Origin: an uncultured Lysobacter sp.
GTDB lineage: Bacteria; Pseudomonadota; Gammaproteobacteria; Xanthomonadales; Xanthomonadaceae
DNA length: 13,353 nt
Direction of reading: 5' to 3'
NCBI GenBank assembly: GCA_943913335.1
Contig: CALTXS010000011.1
Coordinates: 1 to 13,353, forward strand
Shown: positions 1 to 6,377 of the stretch, piece by piece
How positions within the stretch are numbered: position 1 is the first letter of the stretch
Layout: each line of letters starts with the position of its first letter
Position numbers and translations under genes: made by a program
Notes under the pieces: model-generated
What the model was told of the DNA's origin: nothing
Database searches by the model: none
Seen by the model: only the letters and a program-made list of their open reading frames with translations

Positions 1-1
1 G

Positions 2-772
2 TGTCTGGCGGCGACTACGGTGGAGTCCAAGATCCGTCTGTCCCACGAGACGGCCGCCGCTTTTGCGGCCGGCCGGCTCGAGTTGGCCGATCGCGATGGC
101 CTAATCGATCCGATCGGCATGCCCGGACGTCCTTCGCGCCCCTTACTGGTGGAGCCGCGCGGGCTGCCTAAACGCGGACTGGGTACTGCCGAAGGCCGCG
201 CTGCCTTCATTCACTCCATTGCCCATATTGAGTTCAACGCCATCGATCTGGCGTGGGATGCTGTGTATCGGTTCCGTCACATGCCGCCGGAGTACTACGC
301 CGACTGGGTGCGATGCGCCGATGACGAAGCACGCCATTTCACTATGCTGCAACAACGGCTGGCCGCGTTCGGTCATGCGTACGGTGATTTTGATGCGCAC
401 AACGGTCTGTGGGAAATGGCCATGAAAACCGCTGACGATGTGCTGGTGCGCATGGCTCTGGTGCCGCGCGTACTTGAGGCGCGTGGACTCGACGTTACCC
501 CCGCAATGATCACCAAGCTCCGTTCGCTGCAGGATGATACAACCGCCGACATTCTCGAGGTGATTCTGCGCGAGGAAGTGGCACATGTTGCGGCCGGCAG
601 CCGCTGGTTCCGTTTTGCCTGCGAACAACGCGGGGTCGAGCCGCATTCCACGTTCGAGCAGTTACTGCGTGATTACGCCCGCAGTGCCTTGTTTGGCCCG
701 TTCAATCTCGAGGCACGCGCCCAAGCCGGTTTCGATGAGCAGGAACTGGCGGCGCTAAAGGCGCTGATTTAG
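2..772 (+). CDS. DUF455 family ferritin-like protein (5' end outside the window)
   Basis: This is a member of the DUF455 (PF04305) ferritin-like family, whose function is not established. Numbering from the GTG codon at 20, residues that fit a di-iron helical bundle are Glu71 (AHIEFNA), Glu103/His106 (DDEARH), Glu153 (VLEARGLD) and Glu186/His189 ([14 protein letters not shown]). The blocks [15 protein letters not shown] and [15 protein letters not shown] are family hallmarks. The GTG at 20 is probably not the start: the frame is open to the left edge, and the six codons before it (CLAATT) resemble the conserved N-terminal segment of relatives, which usually run to about 270 residues. The call is therefore a 5'-truncated gene of which 256 residues are visible. 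Its stop codon overlaps the convergent lpxH stop by 4 bases. Family assignment is secure; biochemical role is unknown. Confidence 0.88.
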   Translation, partial: CLAATTVESKIRLSHETAAAFAAGRLELADRDGLIDPIGMPGRPSRPLLVEPRGLPKRGLGTAEGRAAFIHSIAHIEFNAIDLAWDAVYRFRHMPPEYYADWVRCADDEARHFTMLQQRLAAFGHAYGDFDAHNGLWEMAMKTADDVLVRMALVPRVLEARGLDVTPAMITKLRSLQDDTTADILEVILREEVAHVAAGSRWFRFACEQRGVEPHSTFEQLLRDYARSALFGPFNLEARAQAGFDEQELAALKALI

Positions 773-1497
773 CTGCTGACGCCGTGCCGAATCGGCAAGG
801 TTTGCAAGGTCCACTCGCCGTCTGCCGGTATTTCAAGCAGCGAGCCCTGGTCGTACCAGTCGCCCAACACGATGCGGCGATGCCCGCGTTCAGTGTGCAC
901 TGCCGGCCGATGCGTATGGCCGTGAATGAGTTGAGTCACCCCGTATTGATGCAGATAGGCATCGACGGTGGCCGGCGTCACGTCGGTGATGGATTCCATG
1001 TTTGCAAGGCCACTCTGGTGCGCGGCGCTCGCGGCGCGCGCCTGCGCAGCAAAGGCACGTCGGGCGGCCAAGGGCTGTGCAAGAAAACCCTGTTGCCATT
1101 GAGGATCTCGCACTTGTGTGCGGAAGGCCTGATAGGCCGCGTCGTCGGTGCACAGCAAATCCCCGTGCATCAGCAGGACGCGCTCGCCATAGAGATCAAT
1201 GACGCAGGGATCGTTGAGCAATTGCATGCCGCAGCGCGCGGCGTAATCGGCACCCAGCAGAAAATCGCGATTGCCATGCATAAAGAATTTCGGAATCGGA
1301 CGCGCGGCGAGGGCAGAGGCAACCTGATCGGCCAGGTCGTCGTCATTGTCGTCGCCAATCCATGCCTCGAACAGGTCGCCGAGGATGTACAGTGCGTCCG
1401 CATCTCGGGTCTGGCGGTGCAGAAATTGGAGGAAAGCAGCCGTCACTTCCGGCCGTTTCGGGTCCAAATGCAGGTCCGAAATCATTAACGTGCTCAT
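769..1497 (-). CDS. lpxH: UDP-2,3-diacylglucosamine diphosphatase LpxH
   Basis: LpxH is a peripheral inner-membrane enzyme of lipid A synthesis that splits UDP-2,3-diacylglucosamine into lipid X and UMP. The 242-residue product has the family's length and the full calcineurin-like metallophosphatase set: Asp8/His10 in SDLHL, Asp41 in [13 protein letters not shown], Asn76 in HGNRDF, His111 in LMHGD, and His192/His194/His196 in IHGHTHRP. Known relatives bind two Mn ions through these residues. The ATG at 1497 gives an N-terminus ([11 protein letters not shown]) that lines up with E. coli LpxH. No convincing Shine-Dalgarno precedes it; a TACAAT hexamer sits 6 bases upstream, so a leaderless message is possible. 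The gene is divergent from gltX and overlaps the DUF455 stop by 4 bases. Confidence 0.96.
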   Translation of the reverse strand: MSTLMISDLHLDPKRPEVTAAFLQFLHRQTRDADALYILGDLFEAWIGDDNDDDLADQVASALAARPIPKFFMHGNRDFLLGADYAARCGMQLLNDPCVIDLYGERVLLMHGDLLCTDDAAYQAFRTQVRDPQWQQGFLAQPLAARRAFAAQARAASAAHQSGLANMESITDVTPATVDAYLHQYGVTQLIHGHTHRPAVHTERGHRRIVLGDWYDQGSLLEIPADGEWTLQTLPIRHGVSS

Positions 1498-1503
1498 GGG
1501 CCC

Positions 1504-1509
1504 ATTGTA
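1504..1509 (-). promoter_or_regulatory. Candidate -10 element of lpxH (leaderless type)
   Basis: TACAAT on the minus strand ends 6 bases before the lpxH ATG, so transcription would begin at or next to the start codon. No good -35 hexamer is visible at 16-18 bases and there is no ribosome binding site. Inference from position only. Confidence 0.3.
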
Positions 1510-1540
1510 GGATATGGCGGCCGCGAGCCGACGATCGGGC

Positions 1541-1575
1541 TAAAATAGGACTTTCCGTAGATATAGCCTGAAAGG
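1541..1575 (+). promoter_or_regulatory. gltX -10-like hexamer and ribosome binding site
   Basis: TAAAAT at 1541-1546 fits a -10 element, but no clear -35 is seen. GAAAGG at 1570-1575 lies 4 bases before the gltX ATG and supports that start. The 82-base gap between lpxH and gltX must hold the promoters of both. Confidence 0.4.
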
Positions 1576-1579
1576 CCGC

Positions 1580-2983
1580 ATGAAAAGCCGCACCCGTTTC
1601 GCTCCCAGTCCCACCGGCTACCTCCATATTGGTGGGGCCCGCACCGCACTCTATTGCTGGCTCGAAGCCCGGCACCACGGCGGCGAGTTCATCCTGCGGA
1701 TTGAGGACACGGATCGCGAGCGCAGCGCCCAAGCGGCGATTGACGCCATTCTCGAAGCCATGGAGTGGTTGGGTCTGGATTACCAGGAAGGTCCGTTCTA
1801 TCAGACGCAGCGTCTGGAGCGTTATGGCGAGGCCGCGCAGCAACTGCTCGACGCGGGCCTGGCGTACTACGCCTATGAATCGCGCGAGGAGCTCGATGCC
1901 ATGCGTGAGGCGGCGATGGCAGCGGGCGAAAAGCCACGTTACAACGGCGCTTATCGCGATCGCAACGAGCCCTTCCGCGAGGATCCCAATCGCGTCATCC
2001 GTTTTAGGAACCCGCAAGATGGCGTGGTGCGCTGGAACGACAAGGTCAAAGGCGAGATTGAGTTTGCCAACAGCGAGCTCGATGATCTGGTGATCTTCAG
2101 GCCTGACGGCTGGCCGACGTATAACTTTGCCGTGGTGGTTGATGACATCGACATGGACATCACCGATGTCGTGCGTGGCGACGATCACATCAACAACACA
2201 CCGCGGCAGATCAATCTGTATCACGCGCTAGGCAAGCCGGTGCCGTATTTTGCGCATCTGCCAATGATCCTGGATCCGGAGGGCGCCAAGCTATCCAAGC
2301 GCACCGGTGCAGCTGATGTCATGCAGTATCGCGATGCCGGCTATTTGCCTCATGCGCTACTGAACTACCTGGTGCGTCTGGGCTGGTCCCATGGTGATCA
2401 GGAGGTCTTCTCCACGGACGAAATGATCCGGCTGTTCGATCTGAAAGACGTCAACGGCAAGGCCTCGCGACTCGATCCGGCTAAGTTGGGCTGGCTCAAT
2501 CAGCAGTACCTCAAGAACGATGATCCGCAGGCGCTGGCCGTACATTTGCGTTGGCATCTGCAGCAGCAGGGTTACGACCTGAATCAGGGGCCGGATCCGG
2601 CCGATGTGGTGGTGGCTATGCGTGACCGCGTGCAGACGCTCAAGGAAATGGCCGAGGCTGCAGCCGTCTGGTATCAGCCGCTGGGTGAGTACGATCCCGA
2701 AGCGGCCGCTAAGCAACTGACAGCCGACAAGCGCGAGCCGCTGACCGCATTGCGTGCAGCCTTTGCCGAGCTGGCCGAATGGTCGCCCACCGCCATCCAC
2801 GATGCCGTCAAGGCCGTCGGTACGGATTTGGGTCTGGGCATGGGCAAGTACGGTCCTGCGCTGCGGGTGGCGATGACCGGCAGCACGCAAAGTCCCGACC
2901 TGTCGCATACCGTGTATCTGGTCGGTCGCGAGCAGGCTCTGCAGCGTATTGACCGCGCCTTGCAGTTCCTGCCGGTAGCTTAA
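1580..2983 (+). CDS. gltX: Glutamyl-tRNA synthetase (class I, zinc-ligand-poor type)
   Basis: GltX charges tRNA-Glu with glutamate using ATP in the cytoplasm. The 467-residue protein has the class I signature: the HIGH-type motif at residues 15-18 (HIGG within [13 protein letters not shown]) and the KMSKS-type motif KLSKR at 237-241. The Rossmann core, the connective segment ([11 protein letters not shown]) and the C-terminal anticodon-binding helical part are all present, and the length is normal. In E. coli GluRS zinc is held by Cys98, Cys100, Tyr121 and Cys125; here the aligned residues are Ala98, Glu100, Tyr121 and Tyr125, so zinc binding at this site is not expected. The overall sequence strongly resembles Xanthomonas GltX. 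zur follows after only 4 bases, so the two are probably one transcript. Confidence 0.97.
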   Translation: MKSRTRFAPSPTGYLHIGGARTALYCWLEARHHGGEFILRIEDTDRERSAQAAIDAILEAMEWLGLDYQEGPFYQTQRLERYGEAAQQLLDAGLAYYAYESREELDAMREAAMAAGEKPRYNGAYRDRNEPFREDPNRVIRFRNPQDGVVRWNDKVKGEIEFANSELDDLVIFRPDGWPTYNFAVVVDDIDMDITDVVRGDDHINNTPRQINLYHALGKPVPYFAHLPMILDPEGAKLSKRTGAADVMQYRDAGYLPHALLNYLVRLGWSHGDQEVFSTDEMIRLFDLKDVNGKASRLDPAKLGWLNQQYLKNDDPQALAVHLRWHLQQQGYDLNQGPDPADVVVAMRDRVQTLKEMAEAAAVWYQPLGEYDPEAAAKQLTADKREPLTALRAAFAELAEWSPTAIHDAVKAVGTDLGLGMGKYGPALRVAMTGSTQSPDLSHTVYLVGREQALQRIDRALQFLPVA

Positions 2984-2987
2984 GCCG

Positions 2988-3464
2988 ATGACGCACTGTT
3001 CGGACCCTCACCATCATGTCGGCGACAGCGAGGCCTTTGTCCTCGCCGTCGAGGCGGCATGTAAGACTAAGGGTCTGAAACTGACGCCACCGCGTCGCTG
3101 GGTACTGCAGCACATTGCGCAGTCCGAGAAGCCGCTTAAGGCGTACGACTTGCTGGAGCAGCTGCGCCTGGAGCAGGCCAGTGCGGCACCGCCCACCGTG
3201 TACCGCTCCCTTGAGTTCCTGATTGAGCATGGCTTCGTGCATCGGCTGGAATCGGTCAATGCATACATTGCCTGTCATCACCCCGGTGGTGAGGCGCACG
3301 CCACACCCTTCCTGATTTGCGATCAGTGCAAATCCGTGCAGGAGATGGAACAGCCGTTGTGGGTCCGTCAATTGCAGACCGATGCAGCCACTGCCGGTTT
3401 TCAGGTGCGCGAGCAGGTGCTGGAACTGCATGGACTGTGCGCCGCGTGTCGCAGCGCGCAGTAA
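2988..3464 (+). CDS. zur: Zinc uptake regulator Zur (Fur family)
   Basis: Zur represses zinc acquisition genes when zinc-loaded. The 158-residue product has the Fur winged helix (recognition region PPTVYRSLEFLIEHGFVH) followed by the dimerization domain. Both metal sites of E. coli Zur are conserved: the structural site as two CxxC pairs, Cys111/Cys114 and Cys151/Cys154, and the sensory site as His85, Cys96, His104 and Glu119, all at matching spacing. LELHGLCAAC near the C-terminus is typical of Zur rather than Fur. The N-terminus carries an extra His/Cys-containing stretch (HCSDPHHH). The gene starts 4 bases after the gltX stop with no strong ribosome binding site, suggesting coupling. It converges on the zinc receptor gene, whose promoter region has a Zur-like operator, which supports Zur over Fur or PerR. 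Confidence 0.93.
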   Translation: MTHCSDPHHHVGDSEAFVLAVEAACKTKGLKLTPPRRWVLQHIAQSEKPLKAYDLLEQLRLEQASAAPPTVYRSLEFLIEHGFVHRLESVNAYIACHHPGGEAHATPFLICDQCKSVQEMEQPLWVRQLQTDAATAGFQVREQVLELHGLCAACRSAQ

Positions 3465-3474
3465 ACGACGCTAA

Positions 3475-5547
3475 TTAAAAGTACGTACGCACGCCGACAG
3501 CAATGCCGCGACCGGCTTGCGGCGCCGAATCCTTCAGGATCGAAGTGGCATTGCGGATTTCCTGATCGAGCAGGTTAGTGGCATCTGCAAACAGTTCCAG
3601 ACCGACGCCATCGCGCACGTCGTGATGCCAGCTCAAGTGTGCATTGACGAGTGTGTAGCCCTTGGTGGGAGTCTCGCCCGGTGCAAGATTGCGTGCGGCA
3701 GCAACGCGCATCGCAGTCAGGCCTGCACGCCAGTCGTTGAGATTCCAGTTCCATTCGCTACCGATGCGCGCGGGAGAGATCCGCGGCAAGTTGGCACCGT
3801 CAGTCAGTTTTGCGCGCACGGTATCGCCGAACAGGCGCCATTCCCAACGGCCGTTGTCGTTATCGGCCATAGTCCAGGACAACTCGGCATCGACACCCGT
3901 GAATGTTGCCGGGGCCTGTTGCCAGCGGCGCTCGGTGAGGCCTTCGACCTCATTGCCGGTTTCATGCAGATAGGTAAACTGATCGAAGCGCGCGCGATAG
4001 ACCGAGACATTACCGCGGAGCTTGCGGCTCTGGTATTTCAGTCCCAGCTCACCGCGTAGGGCCTTTTCTATATCCAAGTTGGGATCGCCGATCTCAAACG
4101 TCTGCGTCGCGACGTGCGCGCCGTAGGCATGCAATTCCTCGACACCCGGAGCGCGTTCGGCATGATCCAAGCCACCGGACACGCTCCATTTGGGGGTCAA
4201 TGCATAACGCGCCGAGAGCGCGGCGGATACGGTATCCATGCGGCGATCTGCGGAGGACACATCGCGCAGCTGCAACTCGGTGCGACCCAGGCGGGCGCCG
4301 GCTTCGACGGTCCACCCGCCGAATTGTCCGGTCCCGAATCCGTATAGGGCACTGGAACGCACATGCGTCGAAGGAATAAACGCCTCGTCGCCAATCGCAT
4401 CCTGATGCTCATCGCCAAAGGTCACACCAACGGCTTGCGTCCAACGTCCCCAAGGCTTGAACAGAAAATCGCTACGGGCTTCGCGAGTGCGATTGTGGAA
4501 GGTGGTGCCGATCTGATCGCCTTCCCATTCGGTGTGCTCGTAACGGCTGTTGGAGAACTGCGGGCGAATGGACGCAAACGGTCCGATGCGTTCAATGGAC
4601 GCTTTCGCATCGCTGCGCTGCTGATTCATGACAATGCGAACGCCGGCTTCTTCCGCGTATTCCTCTTCGCCCTCATGGCCGTGTGTGTGAGCACCCGCAG
4701 GGATGCCATATTCGGTATGGAATTGAGACGCCGACATGCCCGCAAAGCCGCGCGATCCGATCCACGACAGGCCGAGAGCGCCGCTGCGCGTTTGCAAAGC
4801 GGTGTTGGGCAAAATGCCGGCGACCGCATCTTCATCCTCAGCGCCATGGAGATCGGCGTATCCCGGAATGCGCAGATCGTCCGCATTACGGATGATCGCA
4901 TCGGCGTGAATGGCCAGGTGGCCATCCAGGCCCGTGCCATCCAGACGCAACATGCCGGTGCGCTCACGGCTGGCGGAGTTGTAACGGAATTCCGAGCGGC
5001 CACTCAGCGGGTCGCCGGATGCGTGTTCCGGGATGCGACCGTCGCTCACGTTGACCGCACCGCCGACCGAGCCACCGCCATACATCAGCGTGGCGGCGCC
5101 TTTCAGCACTTCGATCTGATCGGCCAGGAACGGCTCGACTGCCACGGCATGGTCGCCGGAGACTGCCGACACATCGCCAATGCCCATGCCGTTGCTCAGC
5201 ACCTGCACGCGCGAACCGTCCATGCCGCGGATGACCGGACGACCGACACCGGGACCGAACGAAGCCGACTGCACGCCGGGCACTCCGGAGACCGTTTCAC
5301 CCAGGGAGTTGGCCTTGACCTGATCGAGACGCTCAGCGGTCAGTACGGTAACCGGCTGGGTCAGATCCTCGACCGCCGTCTTCAGTGCCGAAGCGCGGAC
5401 CGTCACCTTACCCACTTGGACCGGTGCCGCAGAGTGGGTATGCGGATCGGTATGTTGGGTGTCCTGGGCCTTGCTCAGCGCGGGTGCGAGACCGCATAGC
5501 AACACGGCGGTGCAAGCCAAGGACAGGGGATGGCGGGACAAGGACAT
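3475..5547 (-). CDS. TonB-dependent outer membrane receptor, ZnuD-like (probable zinc uptake)
   Basis: This is a 690-residue TonB-dependent receptor, probably importing zinc across the outer membrane. A signal peptide (MSLSRHPLSL onward) has a likely cleavage after SKA near residue 27. A TonB-box-like VGKVTVRA lies at about 45-52, the plug at about 60-170 (RPVIRGMDGSRVQVLSNG, EVLKGAATLMYGGGSVGGAVNV), then the beta barrel ending in Phe (VGVRTYF). Two metal-binding-looking stretches stand out: HTDPHTH at 32-38 just after the signal peptide, and HTHGHEGEEE from 287 in an extracellular-loop context after the ZnuD-like EYGIP motif. The ATG at 5547 is preferred over the TTG at 5553 because GGAG sits 7 bases upstream. 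Proximity to zur and a Zur-like operator support zinc as substrate; copper or another metal is the alternative. Confidence 0.88.
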   Translation of the reverse strand: MSLSRHPLSLACTAVLLCGLAPALSKAQDTQHTDPHTHSAAPVQVGKVTVRASALKTAVEDLTQPVTVLTAERLDQVKANSLGETVSGVPGVQSASFGPGVGRPVIRGMDGSRVQVLSNGMGIGDVSAVSGDHAVAVEPFLADQIEVLKGAATLMYGGGSVGGAVNVSDGRIPEHASGDPLSGRSEFRYNSASRERTGMLRLDGTGLDGHLAIHADAIIRNADDLRIPGYADLHGAEDEDAVAGILPNTALQTRSGALGLSWIGSRGFAGMSASQFHTEYGIPAGAHTHGHEGEEEYAEEAGVRIVMNQQRSDAKASIERIGPFASIRPQFSNSRYEHTEWEGDQIGTTFHNRTREARSDFLFKPWGRWTQAVGVTFGDEHQDAIGDEAFIPSTHVRSSALYGFGTGQFGGWTVEAGARLGRTELQLRDVSSADRRMDTVSAALSARYALTPKWSVSGGLDHAERAPGVEELHAYGAHVATQTFEIGDPNLDIEKALRGELGLKYQSRKLRGNVSVYRARFDQFTYLHETGNEVEGLTERRWQQAPATFTGVDAELSWTMADNDNGRWEWRLFGDTVRAKLTDGANLPRISPARIGSEWNWNLNDWRAGLTAMRVAAARNLAPGETPTKGYTLVNAHLSWHHDVRDGVGLELFADATNLLDQEIRNATSILKDSAPQAGRGIAVGVRTYF

Positions 5548-5554
5548 CGACAAA

Positions 5555-5558
5555 CTCC
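5555..5558 (-). promoter_or_regulatory. Ribosome binding site that fixes the receptor start
   Basis: GGAG on the minus strand lies 7 bases before the ATG at 5547 but only 1 base before the upstream in-frame TTG at 5553, so the ATG is the real start. Confidence 0.75.
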
Positions 5559-5580
5559 AATTAATCGTTCATGCTTGGAC

Positions 5581-5595
5581 TGTAATAATATATCA
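5581..5595. promoter_or_regulatory. Possible second, degenerate Zur site
   Basis: The 15-mer TGTAATAATATATCA is a weak inverted repeat (about 10 of 15 positions symmetric) centred 16 bases from the strong Zur-like box. It may be an accessory dimer site, or only AT-rich promoter sequence around the receptor -10 element. Confidence 0.25.
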
Positions 5596-5612
5596 ATGTT
5601 ACAATATAACAA
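5585..5612 (-). promoter_or_regulatory. Candidate promoter of the zinc receptor gene
   Basis: On the minus strand TTGTTA (5607-5612) and TATTAT (5585-5590) are 16 bases apart and resemble -35 and -10 elements. Transcription would begin near 5578, giving a leader of about 31 bases that contains the GGAG site. The Zur-like box covers the -35 and most of the spacer, an arrangement expected for repression. Confidence 0.5.
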
Positions 5613-5615
5613 TCC
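5593..5615. promoter_or_regulatory. Zur operator (Zur box)
   Basis: The core TGTTACAATATAACA (5597-5611) is a near-perfect inverted repeat centred at 5604. Extended to 23 bases it agrees with the E. coli-type Zur consensus (ATGTTATA-N-TATAACAT with flanks) at about 17 of 22 positions, as I recall that consensus. It lies between the divergent receptor and merC-domain genes and overlaps likely promoter elements of both, so one site could control the pair. The adjacent zur gene makes Zur the obvious candidate regulator. Confidence 0.82.
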
Positions 5616-5631
5616 AACTAATGGCCTAGCC

Positions 5632-6042
5632 GTGAACTTTCATTATTCCAATCGCTGGATCGACCGCCTCGGTGCCACCGGATCTCTGACCTGTGCACTG
5701 CACTGCGCGGCGCTACCGATTGCCATCGCTATGCTGCCCGGACTTGGCGTCAGCCTGCTGGCCAGCCGTACGATTGAATGGATCTTTGCGGTGGTTGCCA
5801 CTTTATTGGCAGCATTGTCGATGTGGCTGTCGAACCGGCGGCATGGCCATGTTCGTGCCAAAGGTCTGCTGATTCCGGGCGTCGCGCTGCTGTGGATTGG
5901 CATCTTGGTGCCCTTCATCCACGACCACATGCTACGCCATGCGGTGTTGATGACCGGCGGCGGCGTCCTGATTGCCCTGGGCCATCTTATAGCTTTGCGT
6001 CAGAATCACGGCCATATCCACGACGCCACCTGCAGCCACTGA
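5632..6042 (+). CDS. MerC-domain integral membrane protein, candidate inner-membrane zinc protein
   Basis: This is a MerC-domain (PF03203) protein of 136 residues from the GTG at 5632. It has four predicted membrane helices at about 14-34, 48-66, 77-95 and 104-122. The first carries the family's Cys pair (Cys21 and Cys25 in LTCALHCAALP) just after the typical DRLGATGS start. The C-terminus (HGHIHDATCSH, residues 126-136) is rich in His and Cys and could bind metal. MerC proteins are best known as mercuric ion transporters, but no mer operon genes are near. The setting, divergent from a zinc receptor with a Zur-like box between, points to zinc homeostasis. Start choice is uncertain: an in-frame ATG at 5596 would add 12 residues but lies inside the Zur box, and neither start has a good ribosome binding site. 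Confidence 0.82.
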   Translation: MNFHYSNRWIDRLGATGSLTCALHCAALPIAIAMLPGLGVSLLASRTIEWIFAVVATLLAALSMWLSNRRHGHVRAKGLLIPGVALLWIGILVPFIHDHMLRHAVLMTGGGVLIALGHLIALRQNHGHIHDATCSH

Positions 6043-6105
6043 GCACCCGTGGTATCCTATTGGACTAATTTGGCGCCGCCTTCGCGCGCTGCAAGCATTT
6101 GATTT

Positions 6106-6110
6106 AGGAG
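6106..6110 (+). promoter_or_regulatory. Ribosome binding site of bTHX
   Basis: AGGAG stands 9 bases before the ATG at 6120 and selects it over the in-frame TTG at 6114. Confidence 0.75.
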
Positions 6111-6119
6111 AAGTTGATC

Positions 6120-6308
6120 ATGGGTAAGGGCGACCGCAAGACCGCCAAGGGCAAGCGTTACAACTCCAGCTACGGCAATGCCCGTGGCCGCGGCGTACCC
6201 GCCGTAGCAGTTGCAGCCGCTCCGGCAGCACCGGCTAAGAAAGCCGCTAAGACCACTAAGACGGTAGCCAAGAAGACCGTGACCAAGGCCGCCAAGTCGG
6301 CCGAGTAA
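6120..6308 (+). CDS. Small ribosomal subunit protein bTHX
   Basis: bTHX (Thx) is a very small basic protein that in Thermus sits in the head of the 30S subunit and contacts 16S rRNA. The 62-residue product begins with the diagnostic block MGKGDRKTAKGKRYNSSYGN. The rest (residues about 29-62) is a low-complexity Ala/Lys/Val/Pro tail (KKAAKTTKTVAKKTV), an extension that the short Thermus protein lacks and that probably is disordered and RNA-interacting. A strong AGGAG precedes the ATG, as expected for an abundant protein. The gene stands alone between the merC-domain gene and a bidirectional terminator, with a possible TATCCT -10 hexamer at 6053-6058. Confidence 0.9.
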   Translation: MGKGDRKTAKGKRYNSSYGNARGRGVPAVAVAAAPAAPAKKAAKTTKTVAKKTVTKAAKSAE

Positions 6309-6343
6309 TACGGTTCACCGGTTGAGGGTGATCCCGTCAACAT

Positions 6344-6377
6344 AAAAAAGGCCCGCAATGATTGCGGGCCTTTTTTT
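6344..6377. terminator. Bidirectional rho-independent terminator
   Basis: A 9-base-pair GC-rich stem, GGCCCGCAA (6350-6358) with TTGCGGGCC (6362-6370), has a 3-base loop and is flanked by six A's on the left and seven T's on the right. It can end transcripts from both sides: bTHX on the plus strand and the hutI-dipeptidase transcript on the minus strand. The stop codon of the dipeptidase (6376-6378) falls at the edge of the T tract. Confidence 0.95.

Noticed and set aside
1343..2224. Open frame of 293 codons on the minus strand across lpxH and gltX
   Set aside because: It overlaps two clear genes and has no recognisable product or ribosome binding site.
4363..5499. Long open frame (378 codons) on the plus strand
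   Set aside because: It lies wholly antisense to the TonB-dependent receptor, resembles no known protein, and is explained by codon bias in GC-rich DNA.
5632..6042. Mercury resistance operon
   Set aside because: Only a MerC-domain protein is present. No merA, merT, merP or merR is nearby, and the promoter carries a Zur-like box instead.
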